Below are positions 1 through 5,505 of a stretch of DNA of 5,526 nt, piece after piece. Source of the DNA: Candidatus Methylomirabilota bacterium (lineage in GTDB: Bacteria > Methylomirabilota > Methylomirabilia > Methylomirabilales > Methylomirabilaceae); NCBI GenBank assembly GCA_028869615.1, contig JAGWRQ010000144.1, forward strand, positions 1 to 5,526. The letters are read 5' to 3'. Below the pieces are notes generated by a model. It ran no database searches. It was not told the origin of the DNA and saw nothing but the letters and a program-made list of their open reading frames with translations. A program made the translations under genes and the position numbers. The first letter of the stretch is position 1. Each line of letters opens with the position of its first letter.

Positions 1-735
1 GCCGGAATTGCCCCCTTCGCCGGCTTCTGGAGCAAGGACGAGATCCTCTCTGCCGCTTATGGCTCGGGACATCGGATGCTCTGGGTCATTGGAGCGCTGA
101 CTGCGGCAGGCACCGGGTTATATATGTTTCGCCTCTATTTCCTCGCCTTCGAGGGAAAGTCCAGACTTGACGCTCATACGCTTAACCACCTGCGCGAGGC
201 GCCGTGGAGCATGCGCTTGCCGCTTGTGTTGTTGGCGCTCGGGTCGGCAACCGTAGGATTTGTCGGTGTCCCGCCAGGGTCAGGCCTCCTTCAGCGCTTC
301 CTGGATTCGGTCTTCCCCGCGTCGGCGCATGAGGCCGCAGCCGAGCCGGGTTCCGGGGCTGTGCTTGCGGTTGCGGCTCTTGTGATGGCAGTGGGTGGGA
401 TCGCCATAGCCTTTCGGTACTACCTTCGGGATCCTACCAGAGCCGAGGCGCTTGCCGCGCGGTATCCCTCGCTGTATCGTACCCTCTTGCACAAATATTG
501 GGTTGATGAGCTGTACGATAAGGCCGTGGTCCGGCCGACCGTCACCTCCGCTCGCGCCATATCGGAGTCGTTCGATGCGCGAGTAGTCGACGGATCGGTC
601 AACGGCGTTGCTGCGCTGGCAACCCGTGCCGGGAGCCTGCTGAGGCGGCTTCAGACCGGCCAGGTTCCGGCCTATATCCTGTCGATCCTGGTAGGTGCAG
701 TGGTTCTCTTGGGATACCTGGCGTTTTCCGGTTAG
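1..735 (+). CDS. nuoL: NADH-quinone oxidoreductase subunit L, C-terminal part (5' end outside window)
   Basis: This is the last 244 residues of NuoL, the most distal proton-pumping subunit of the complex I membrane arm. The reading frame is open from base 1, so the gene begins upstream; the first internal ATG at 76 is not the start. The window opens inside the conserved GIAPFAGFWSKDEIL block (window residues 2-16), whose Lys-Asp pair (residues 12-13) matches the channel lysine region of the family. Hydrophobic segments lie near residues 27-50, 72-90, 119-138 and 223-242. Between the last two is the NuoL hallmark: a long amphipathic lateral helix starting around YRTLLHKYWVDELYD and ending at RRLQTGQVPAY, followed by a final transmembrane anchor. 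That C-terminal extension separates NuoL from NuoM and NuoN. nuoM follows after 15 bases, as expected within one operon. No damage is visible. Confidence 0.96.
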   Translation, partial: AGIAPFAGFWSKDEILSAAYGSGHRMLWVIGALTAAGTGLYMFRLYFLAFEGKSRLDAHTLNHLREAPWSMRLPLVLLALGSATVGFVGVPPGSGLLQRFLDSVFPASAHEAAAEPGSGAVLAVAALVMAVGGIAIAFRYYLRDPTRAEALAARYPSLYRTLLHKYWVDELYDKAVVRPTVTSARAISESFDARVVDGSVNGVAALATRAGSLLRRLQTGQVPAYILSILVGAVVLLGYLAFSG

Positions 736-750
736 GGCACAGGGGAAGGT

Positions 751-2268
751 ATGAGTCAGACGGGCGGTCCGATCCTCTCAATACTTATTGCCCTGCCGCT
801 GTGTGGCGCCCTCTTGCTCGCATGTGTCGATGGGGCGCGAGAAGCGCTGATCAAGCGGCTCGCGCTGGCCATCTCAAGCCTGGATTTCCTCCTTTCCCTG
901 ATTGTGTATGCGCAATTTGATCCGGCCAAGGCCGGCATGCAGTTCGTTGAGCGAGCGCCATGGATCGACTCGATCGGGAGCAGCTATGTTCTCGGTCTGG
1001 ATGGGATCAGCCTGCCGCTGTTGCTCCTCACGACGTTTCTCACGCCTATCGCGATCCTTGCCTCCTTCTCAGGGATCACGAGCCGAGTGAGGGCGTATAT
1101 GATCTGCATACTGTTGCTCCAAGCCGGCATGATTGGCGTGTTTGTCGCCCTTGATTTGATACTCTTCTATGTCTTCTGGGAAGGGATGCTGATCCCGATG
1201 TATTTTCTGATCGGGGTCTGGGGCGGCCAGCGGCGGATCTATGCCACCCTGAAGTTTGTCCTCTATACGATGGCAGGAAGCGTCCTGATGCTGCTGGCGA
1301 TGATCGCCCTGGCCTTCCTGCATCAGGGGAGCGCGGGTCGGTTGTCGTTTGACCTCTTGGAGCTGATCGGCGGACCGATTCCGTATGGGACGCAACTGTT
1401 GCTCTTCGCCGCCTTTGCCCTCGCCTTTGCCATCAAGGTGCCGATGTTTCCGTTTCACACATGGTTGCCGGACGCCCACGTGGAGGCGCCGACGGCGGGA
1501 AGTGTGCTCTTGGCCGGTGTTCTTTTGAAGATGGGGACGTACGGGTTCCTCCGATTCGCGCTTCCGCTCTTTCCGGAAGCGGCCGCCGCCTTTACCCCAT
1601 TGATCTCTGTGCTTGCCGTGATCGGCATCCTGTACGGCGCGCTGGTCTCCATGGTTCAGGACGATCTCAAGCGACTGGTGGCCTATAGCTCAGTGAGTCA
1701 CCTGGGATTCGTGATGCTTGGCATCTTTGCCATGAACCTGCAGGCCGTGGAGGGTTCAATCCTCCAAATGGTCAATCATGGCCTCTCCACCGGCGCCCTC
1801 TTCCTGCTGGTTGGGATGATCTATGAGCGACGCCACACCAGGATGATAGAGGAATTTGGTGGGCTCTGTCGGACAACTCCCCGCTTTGCGCTCTGTTTCC
1901 TGGTTGTGACCATGTCTTCCATTGGCCTGCCGGGCCTGAACGGGTTTGTAGGGGAATTCCTGATCCTGACGGGGACGTTCCGCGTCCATAAAGGATTTGC
2001 GGTGCTCGCTACCCTTGGGGTCATCCTGGCGGCGGTCTATATGCTCTGGATGTGGCAACGCGTGATGTGGGGAAAAAGCCGACGGGCTGAGAATCTCACG
2101 CTCGCCGATATCGGCCGCCGTGAGATGGCGATACTGGTCCCGATCATCCTGCTCATTCTGTGGATTGGCCTGCATCCAAATCCCCTCCTCAGAAGGATGG
2201 ATGCGTCGGTCGGTCATCTCCTGGATGGAATGCGGAGCGCGACGTCCGAGGCGCGGAGTGCGAATTGA
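751..2268 (+). CDS. nuoM: NADH-quinone oxidoreductase subunit M
   Basis: NuoM is an antiporter-like subunit of the complex I membrane arm and forms one of the proton channels. The product is 505 residues, close to the E. coli length (509, from memory), and hydrophobic throughout, with about 14 membrane segments expected for the family. Residues matching those known to be needed for pumping are visible: Glu144 in YVFWEGMLIPMYFLIG, Lys229 in AFAIKVPMFPFHTWLPDAH, Lys260 in LLKMGTYG, and Glu402 in GFVGEF. Histidines at 236, 317 and 343 also fall in family-conserved blocks. The ATG at 751 is preceded by a purine-rich AGGGGAAGG at 741-749; the GGGG portion gives about five bases of spacing. nuoL ends 15 bases upstream, and the stop codon shares its last base with the nuoN start. 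Nothing suggests frameshift or truncation. Confidence 0.97.
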   Translation: MSQTGGPILSILIALPLCGALLLACVDGAREALIKRLALAISSLDFLLSLIVYAQFDPAKAGMQFVERAPWIDSIGSSYVLGLDGISLPLLLLTTFLTPIAILASFSGITSRVRAYMICILLLQAGMIGVFVALDLILFYVFWEGMLIPMYFLIGVWGGQRRIYATLKFVLYTMAGSVLMLLAMIALAFLHQGSAGRLSFDLLELIGGPIPYGTQLLLFAAFALAFAIKVPMFPFHTWLPDAHVEAPTAGSVLLAGVLLKMGTYGFLRFALPLFPEAAAAFTPLISVLAVIGILYGALVSMVQDDLKRLVAYSSVSHLGFVMLGIFAMNLQAVEGSILQMVNHGLSTGALFLLVGMIYERRHTRMIEEFGGLCRTTPRFALCFLVVTMSSIGLPGLNGFVGEFLILTGTFRVHKGFAVLATLGVILAAVYMLWMWQRVMWGKSRRAENLTLADIGRREMAILVPIILLILWIGLHPNPLLRRMDASVGHLLDGMRSATSEARSAN

Positions 2269-3722
2269 TGGAGCTTGTGCTGCCTCAGATTGACTGGGCT
2301 CCCTTTGCGCCGCTCACACCGGTGGTCCTGGGCGGTCTCATGACGTTGGTGGCAGAACTCTTCCTCCCGCCAGGGCGGAAACATCTCATCGCCATCCTGA
2401 GCCTGACGGCGCTCGCTATGTCGATCCTTCTCGCGATCGGCTCATGGGGGATGGTTCGCTACGGGATTCATGACGCGGTCGTATTAGACCGGTTTTCGCT
2501 CTTCTTTTATCTTGTGCTTGGCCTGATCGGTATCCTGACCATCCTGCTGTCGATGGGTTATCTTGACCCAGCAGCCGCTGACCAAGGAGAGTATTACAGT
2601 CTGGTGCTTTTCTCGGCGTTGGGGATGATGCTCATGGCTGCAGGGGGGGACTTGATCGTCATTTTTCTGGGACTGGAAACCTTCTCGCTCGCCCTGTACA
2701 CGCTCGCCGGGTTCTGGAAGGCAGAGCTTCGCTCGAATGAATCGGCGCTGAAGTACCTCCTGCTTGGGGCCTTTGCCAGCGGCTTTTTCCTCTATGGCAT
2801 TGCCTTGATTTATGGGGCAACCGGTACGACCGTCCTCCGACAGATTGCGGCCTTTTTGGCTGATGGGCATCCGCCCGCGCCCCTGTTCATGATCGGAGGA
2901 GGGTTGCTGCTGGTTGGGTTCGGCTTCAAGATCGCCTCCGTCCCGTTTCATATGTGGGTCCCTGACGTGTATGAAGGGGCGCCCACTTCGGTCACGGCGT
3001 TCATGATCGCCGGAACCAAGGCTGCCGCCTTTGCCGCTTTCCTCCGGGTATTTCTTCTGGCATTGCCTGCCCTTCACGTGCGCTGGTCGGTCGCGATCTG
3101 GGTTCTGGCAGTCCTCACCATGACCGTAGGCAATCTGGTTGCCCTGGTTCAAAGCAACATCAAGCGGATGCTGGCCTATAGCTCGATCGCGCATGCCGGG
3201 TATCTGTTGGTCGCGTTGGTCGCCGGCGGATCATCCGGAGTTGCCAGTATCCTCTTCTACCTGGTCGCCTATGCCTTTATGAACCTTGGCGTTTTCGCTG
3301 TCATCATCGCGGTGCAAGGTCATGAGCGAGAGCGGCTGTTGCTGACCGACTACGCCGGTCTTGGATCGCAGCGGCCGGTCCTGGCTGGTTGCATGGCTGT
3401 CTTTATGTTCTCGCTGGCCGGGATCCCTCCTACAGCCGGTTTCATGGGTAAGCTGTACATCTTCAGCGCCGCCCTTGAAGGCCACTATCCCGGCCTGGCA
3501 GTGATCGGTGTGCTGAACAGCGTCGTCTCGGTCTACTTTTATCTCCGCGTCATCGTCATCATGTACATGAGTGAGGCAGCCTCCCCGCCACCGCTTGTCT
3601 CGGCATCTGCGGCGGCCGTTCTGGCCGTGCTGGTGTCTGTGCTGGGAACCCTTCATCTTGGCCTGTTCCCGGCGAGCTTGCTTGATCTGGCGCGGCAGTC
3701 GGTCTCCGCTATTGTAGGATGA
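2268..3722 (+). CDS. nuoN: NADH-quinone oxidoreductase subunit N
   Basis: NuoN is the third antiporter-like proton-channel subunit of complex I, located nearest the hydrophilic arm among the large channel subunits. I place the start at the ATG that overlaps the nuoM stop by one base (TGATG), with GGAG at 2255-2258 nine bases upstream. This gives 484 residues, essentially the E. coli length (485, from memory). An upstream in-frame extension would overlap nuoM by about 110 bases and add a non-hydrophobic leader, so it is rejected. Key residues are visible: Glu137 in FLGLETFSLALYTL, Lys221 in GFGFKIASVPFHMWVPDVYEG, Lys251 in AGTKAAAF, and Lys395 in GFMGKLYIF. NuoN typically has this lysine where NuoM has glutamate, which supports N over M. 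The one-base overlap suggests translational coupling to nuoM. rex begins 14 bases after the stop. Confidence 0.97.
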   Translation: MELVLPQIDWAPFAPLTPVVLGGLMTLVAELFLPPGRKHLIAILSLTALAMSILLAIGSWGMVRYGIHDAVVLDRFSLFFYLVLGLIGILTILLSMGYLDPAAADQGEYYSLVLFSALGMMLMAAGGDLIVIFLGLETFSLALYTLAGFWKAELRSNESALKYLLLGAFASGFFLYGIALIYGATGTTVLRQIAAFLADGHPPAPLFMIGGGLLLVGFGFKIASVPFHMWVPDVYEGAPTSVTAFMIAGTKAAAFAAFLRVFLLALPALHVRWSVAIWVLAVLTMTVGNLVALVQSNIKRMLAYSSIAHAGYLLVALVAGGSSGVASILFYLVAYAFMNLGVFAVIIAVQGHERERLLLTDYAGLGSQRPVLAGCMAVFMFSLAGIPPTAGFMGKLYIFSAALEGHYPGLAVIGVLNSVVSVYFYLRVIVIMYMSEAASPPPLVSASAAAVLAVLVSVLGTLHLGLFPASLLDLARQSVSAIVG

Positions 3723-3726
3723 GAGG
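3721..3726 (+). promoter_or_regulatory. Ribosome binding site that decides the rex start
   Basis: GAGAGG lies ten bases before the ATG at 3737 and partly overlaps the nuoN stop codon (3720-3722). The competing in-frame ATG at 3719 has only GTAGG directly abutting it, which leaves no usable spacing. The site therefore favours 3737 and would let ribosomes ending nuoN reinitiate on rex. Confidence 0.5.
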
Positions 3727-3736
3727 GTCTCTATCC

Positions 3737-4387
3737 ATGAAAGCGATCAAGATCCCCGAGAAGACCATAACCCGGCTTTCGATCTATCTGCGATGTGTGG
3801 AAGAGCTAGAGAGTGAGGGGACGACGAGCGTCTCATCCAAGCAACTGGCCGATCGTTTCGGCCTGAATTCCGCCCAGGTGCGAAAAGACCTGGCATACTT
3901 TGGTCAGTTCGGCATCAGGGGCCTGGGGTACTACGTGACCCCGCTCCGGCATAGTCTGGAGGAGATTCTTGGCCTTAAGCGAGCGTGGGAGGTAGCCTTG
4001 GTCGGACTGGGGAACCTGGGCTCTGCGTTGATTGCCTACAAGGGGTTCCAGGAGAAAGGATTCAAGATCTCTGTCGTATTCGACCGGGACCCGGTCAAGA
4101 TCGGTCGGCGGGTTGAGGGGATCCCGGTGATGGATACTGGGACGATTATCTCGGTCATCCGCAAGCGGAAGATCAAGATCGGGATCTTGGCCGTTCCCGC
4201 CGCCGGCGCCCAGGCCATCCTCGATGCGCTGGTGAAGGGTGGGGTCATTGCGGTCTTAAATTTCGCCCCCACTCAACTGATAGCCCCCGATTCGGTGAAG
4301 GTCCAGAATGTTGATCTATCAGCTCTTCTGAAGACGCTGAGCTACCATATCGCCCGGACGGAGCAGCCAAAATCCCGCACGCCTTGA
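3737..4387 (+). CDS. rex: Redox-sensing transcriptional repressor Rex
   Basis: Rex is a cytoplasmic dimeric repressor that binds DNA when NAD+ dominates and releases it when NADH rises. It typically controls respiratory and fermentative genes. From the ATG at 3737 the protein is 216 residues, a normal family length. Residues 1-75 form the winged-helix domain, beginning with the IPEKTITRLSIYLR block and containing SSKQLADRFGLNSAQVRKDL and FGQFGIRGLGY (residues 56-65). A Rossmann domain follows, with the GLGNLG dinucleotide loop at residues 90-95, FDRDPVKIG at 115-123, and VPAAGAQ at 153-159. The C-terminal helix (about 190-207, DLSALLKTLSYHIAR) matches the segment that swaps between subunits in known Rex dimers. 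An alternative start at 3719 would form an ATGA overlap with nuoN and add six residues atypical of the family. rex probably shares the nuo transcript. Its last 25 codons are repeated at 5291. Confidence 0.95.
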   Translation: MKAIKIPEKTITRLSIYLRCVEELESEGTTSVSSKQLADRFGLNSAQVRKDLAYFGQFGIRGLGYYVTPLRHSLEEILGLKRAWEVALVGLGNLGSALIAYKGFQEKGFKISVVFDRDPVKIGRRVEGIPVMDTGTIISVIRKRKIKIGILAVPAAGAQAILDALVKGGVIAVLNFAPTQLIAPDSVKVQNVDLSALLKTLSYHIARTEQPKSRTP

Positions 4388-4415
4388 CACCCTCGCCTAT
4401 TGTCTTCGGCTATCC
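4295..4415 (+). repeat. Direct repeat, copy A: rex 3' end plus 3' flank
   Basis: The last 25 or so codons of the intact rex gene and 28 bases beyond its stop recur at 5291-5431 in the same orientation. By hand alignment, 4295-4369 matches 5291-5365 at 65 of 75 bases. After 20 extra bases in the second copy, 4365-4415 matches 5381-5431 at 38 of 51. The rex stop TGA (4385-4387) aligns with a TGA at 5401-5403. The repeats bracket the two small genes. Confidence 0.8.
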
Positions 4416-4561
4416 GGGCTGAACTGTAGAAAAGTCCGCTCCGATCTCCTCAGTTCTCATCAGCATCGAGCCCATGAGATCCCGGCGCAACCTGTAATTC
4501 GAGATCACGTGCCTCCATGGAGCCGAAGCCGGAAATCATTTTGAGCGAGTATAGGCGAGGG
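4390..4561. repeat. Nested inverted repeat downstream of rex
   Basis: CCCTCGCCTAT (4390-4400) is perfectly complementary to ATAGGCGAGGG (4551-4561). Allowing one bulged base, pairing extends outward to ACACCC against GGGGTGT. Just inside, CTTCGGCT (4404-4411) pairs with AGCCGAAG (4521-4528), then CCGGG (4414-4418) with CCCGG (4481-4485), and TCTCAT (4455-4460) with ATGAGA (4474-4479). The arms nest in the right order for one branched fold across the rex-to-cassette gap. No run of T follows, so it does not look like an ordinary intrinsic terminator. The gap between rex and the next gene (4388-4662) holds no credible coding sequence. The structure could be an untranslated RNA element, a palindromic element remnant or chance; no family is recognised. 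Confidence 0.45.
4513..4522. repeat. Short perfect palindrome
   Basis: CTCCATGGAG is self-complementary and lies in the inverted-repeat region between rex and the cassette. The same half-site sequence, with a three-base spacer, forms the hairpin at 5248-5262 on the other side of the two genes. A link between the two is only suggestive. Confidence 0.3.
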
Positions 4562-4588
4562 GTGTACTCCGTATAACTACGAAGTCCT

Positions 4589-4616
4589 TTGACTTTTGCG
4601 CCGAATCGAGTAAGGT
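4589..4616 (+). promoter_or_regulatory. Weak sigma-70-type promoter candidate for the two-gene cassette
   Basis: TTGACT (4589-4594) matches a -35 element at five of six positions. TAAGGT (4611-4616), after a 16-base spacer, is a poor -10 match at three of six. It lies about 45 bases before the first small gene and just downstream of the inverted repeat, a sensible place for a cassette promoter. The alternative is read-through from the nuo-rex transcript, since no clear terminator separates them. Confidence 0.25.
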
Positions 4617-4648
4617 TAGAGCGACTTGCGGGAGGGGGGAACACTGTG

Positions 4649-4653
4649 AAGGA
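4649..4653 (+). promoter_or_regulatory. Ribosome binding site deciding the start of the first small gene
   Basis: AAGGA sits nine bases before the ATG at 4663. It is also six bases before an in-frame TTG at 4660, which would add a single residue. ATG is preferred because it is the stronger initiator and both spacings are acceptable. Confidence 0.5.
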
Positions 4654-4662
4654 TGCCGCTTG

Positions 4663-4977
4663 ATGAAGGTTACCCGCTACACTTACCTCCTGACTTTGAA
4701 TGATATAAAGCGGCATGAGCACGTCACTGAGTATGGGGCCGTGAAGCGGTTCGCGGTGCAGTATGAGACCTTTGTCGACGGAAACTGGCGCCCGGTTATT
4801 CGCTACGATACCGCCCATGGCTTTCCGCATATGGACAGGATCTACCCCGATGGTACCGTGGAGAAGATCCCCCTGCTCACCAGGGACCTGGGAGAGGGGT
4901 TGACATTCGCTGATAAGGACATCGATGAGAACTGGGCACGGTACAAAGAGGCGTACCTGAAAAGGAAGAGATCATGA
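4663..4977 (+). CDS. Small protein of unknown function, DUF7718-like
   Basis: This encodes a 104-residue soluble protein with no signal peptide or membrane segment. Its core is a motif that I associate from memory with small uncharacterised proteins labelled DUF7718: YETFVDGNWRPVIRYDTAHG (34-53), followed by FPHMDRIYPDG (54-64). The closely spaced Tyr-Asp-Thr-Ala-His-Gly and Pro-His-x-Asp residues look like a conserved, possibly catalytic or nucleic-acid-facing patch. A similar Arg-Tyr-Asp and His-rich arrangement occurs in some small toxin families such as TumE/DUF6516, but this likeness is loose. A predicted C-terminal helix ends in a basic KRKRS tail. The gene ends in an ATGA overlap with the next gene, so the two are very probably translated together. 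The start is set by AAGGA nine bases upstream. The reading frame is convincing; the family name is a recollection and no function is assigned. Confidence 0.8.
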   Translation: MKVTRYTYLLTLNDIKRHEHVTEYGAVKRFAVQYETFVDGNWRPVIRYDTAHGFPHMDRIYPDGTVEKIPLLTRDLGEGLTFADKDIDENWARYKEAYLKRKRS

Positions 4978-5243
4978 CGGAGCAAGAGCTGTTCACAAAG
5001 AACCTCAAGCTGTCAACAGAGTTCGACCTCTATCTCCTTGAGCATCCCGAGGTGGCCGAGCAGATCCCGGAAAACGCCTTGGTCGTCCTCCTGCCGGAGG
5101 AGGACCAAGAATTATGCGAGAGGAACCTTGCGTTGGTGAGAGATCGCCGGGAGTCTGGGCAGGCAGTGGTGTATGTCAGGATCGAGAAGGTCGCTCCGCC
5201 CCGCTCACGACTGGTAAAGCCAAGGGTAGAAGTGGCGGCTTAA
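4974..5243 (+). CDS. Small protein of unknown function, DUF5647-like
   Basis: This encodes an 89-residue soluble, acidic protein (about 17 acidic against 12 Lys/Arg residues). The N-terminal half, ELFTKNLKLSTEFDLYLLEH (5-24), then PEVAEQIPENALVVLLPEED (25-44), is predicted helical then strand-like. The second half contains a helix around 45-60 and a GQAVVYVRIEKVAPPRSRLV segment (62-81). This order of blocks matches what I remember of the DUF5647 family, whose function is not established. Its ATG overlaps the stop of the preceding gene by four bases (ATGA). AAAGGAAGAG at 4961-4970 supplies a good ribosome binding site, so translational coupling is likely. An acidic partner beside a basic-tailed protein is a common toxin-antitoxin arrangement, but that is inference from layout only. 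Both genes lie between direct repeats of the rex 3' end. Confidence 0.82.
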   Translation: MTEQELFTKNLKLSTEFDLYLLEHPEVAEQIPENALVVLLPEEDQELCERNLALVRDRRESGQAVVYVRIEKVAPPRSRLVKPRVEVAA

Positions 5244-5247
5244 GGCG

Positions 5248-5262
5248 CTCCATTAGATGGAG
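5248..5262. repeat. Short hairpin just after the two-gene cassette
   Basis: CTCCAT and ATGGAG form a perfect six-base stem around a TAG loop, four bases after the stop of the DUF5647-like gene. It is followed by a second small inverted pair, ATCCT-GT-AGGAT (5263-5274). No T-run follows, so this is at best a weak or atypical terminator. Confidence 0.35.
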
Positions 5263-5269
5263 ATCCTGT

Positions 5270-5291
5270 AGGATTCTGCGAGGATTCTACG
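5270..5291 (+). repeat. 11-base tandem repeat at the rex-fragment junction
   Basis: AGGATTCTGCG (5270-5280) is followed directly by AGGATTCTACG (5281-5291), matching at 10 of 11 positions. Similarity to rex begins at the last base of the second unit, so the tandem repeat marks the breakpoint. The GATTC within each unit also occurs just upstream of the matching position in intact rex (4289-4293), which may be a trace of homology or chance. Confidence 0.55.
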
Positions 5292-5431
5292 TGAAGGTCC
5301 AGAATGTGGAGCTGTCAGCCCTCCTCAAGACACTGAGCTACCATATCGCCCGAGCGGAGCGGCCAGCCCGACGGCAGACAAGCCAAGTCCTCGCACGTCT
5401 TGATCCCCTCGCCTCTTACTTCCGGCTGTCC
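5291..5431 (+). pseudogene. Detached 3' end of a second rex gene, with 3' flank
   Basis: From the GTG at 5291, 22 of the first 25 codons encode the same amino acids as the C-terminus of the intact rex (VKVQNVELSALLKTLSYHIA and onward; changes D to E, T to A, Q to R). At DNA level 65 of 75 bases match; seven of the ten differences are synonymous. Similarity stops at 5291, so the DNA-binding and Rossmann domains are absent. At 5362-5385 the copy has 20 bases not found in rex, lying between two GCCA sequences. Similarity then resumes through a TGA (5401-5403) aligned with the rex stop and into the flank. The 20 bases put that TGA out of frame, so the frame from 5291 runs on to 5524 in unrelated sequence. 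It is most likely a remnant. GAGG at 5280-5283, seven bases before the GTG, leaves a short translated peptide conceivable. Confidence 0.75.
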
Positions 5432-5475
5432 AGAACGCGTAGGCTTCTATATTACGCCTGCAGCGATCGAGCCCC

Positions 5476-5505
5476 GTCGGACCGTCTACGAAGAGACGGT
5501 TCGAC
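5476..5505. repeat. 12-bp hairpin near the window end
   Basis: GTCGGACCGTCT (5476-5487) pairs with AGACGGTTCGAC (5494-5505) around a six-base loop, ACGAAG, with one G-T wobble among twelve pairs. No T-run follows on either strand, so it is not a standard intrinsic terminator. It may be a palindromic repeat or part of an RNA that continues beyond the window. Apart from this hairpin and the rex remnant, 5244-5526 holds no gene I can support. Confidence 0.6.

Noticed and set aside
2160..2267. N-terminal extension of nuoN inside nuoM
   Set aside because: The frame is open, but it overlaps nuoM by about 110 bases, is not hydrophobic like a NuoN leader, and would exceed the family length. The TGATG junction start fits.
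3719..3736. Upstream ATG start for rex overlapping the nuoN stop as ATGA
   Set aside because: It has no spaced ribosome binding site and adds six residues (MRGSLS) before the usual family N-terminus. The ATG at 3737 has GAGAGG ten bases upstream.
4388..4450. Intrinsic terminator after rex
   Set aside because: No compact GC-rich stem followed by a T-run is present, only the long nested inverted repeat.
4646..4663. GTG mini-frame of five codons ending in TGATG at the DUF7718-like start
   Set aside because: It could be a leader peptide coupled to the gene, but the AAGGA it contains is better explained as the gene's own ribosome binding site.
4450..4830. Minus-strand open frame of 126 codons across the intergenic gap
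   Set aside because: It overlaps the convincing DUF7718-like gene on the other strand, shows no recognisable domain, and covers the inverted-repeat region.
4992..4998. TTCACAA, half of a Rex operator
   Set aside because: No matching TTGTGAA half is adjacent, and the site lies inside a coding sequence.
5114..5290. Plus-strand frame starting inside the DUF5647-like gene and running into the rex fragment
   Set aside because: The first part is an out-of-frame shadow of the DUF5647-like gene. Only the part from 5291 matches a known protein, and only for about 25 codons.
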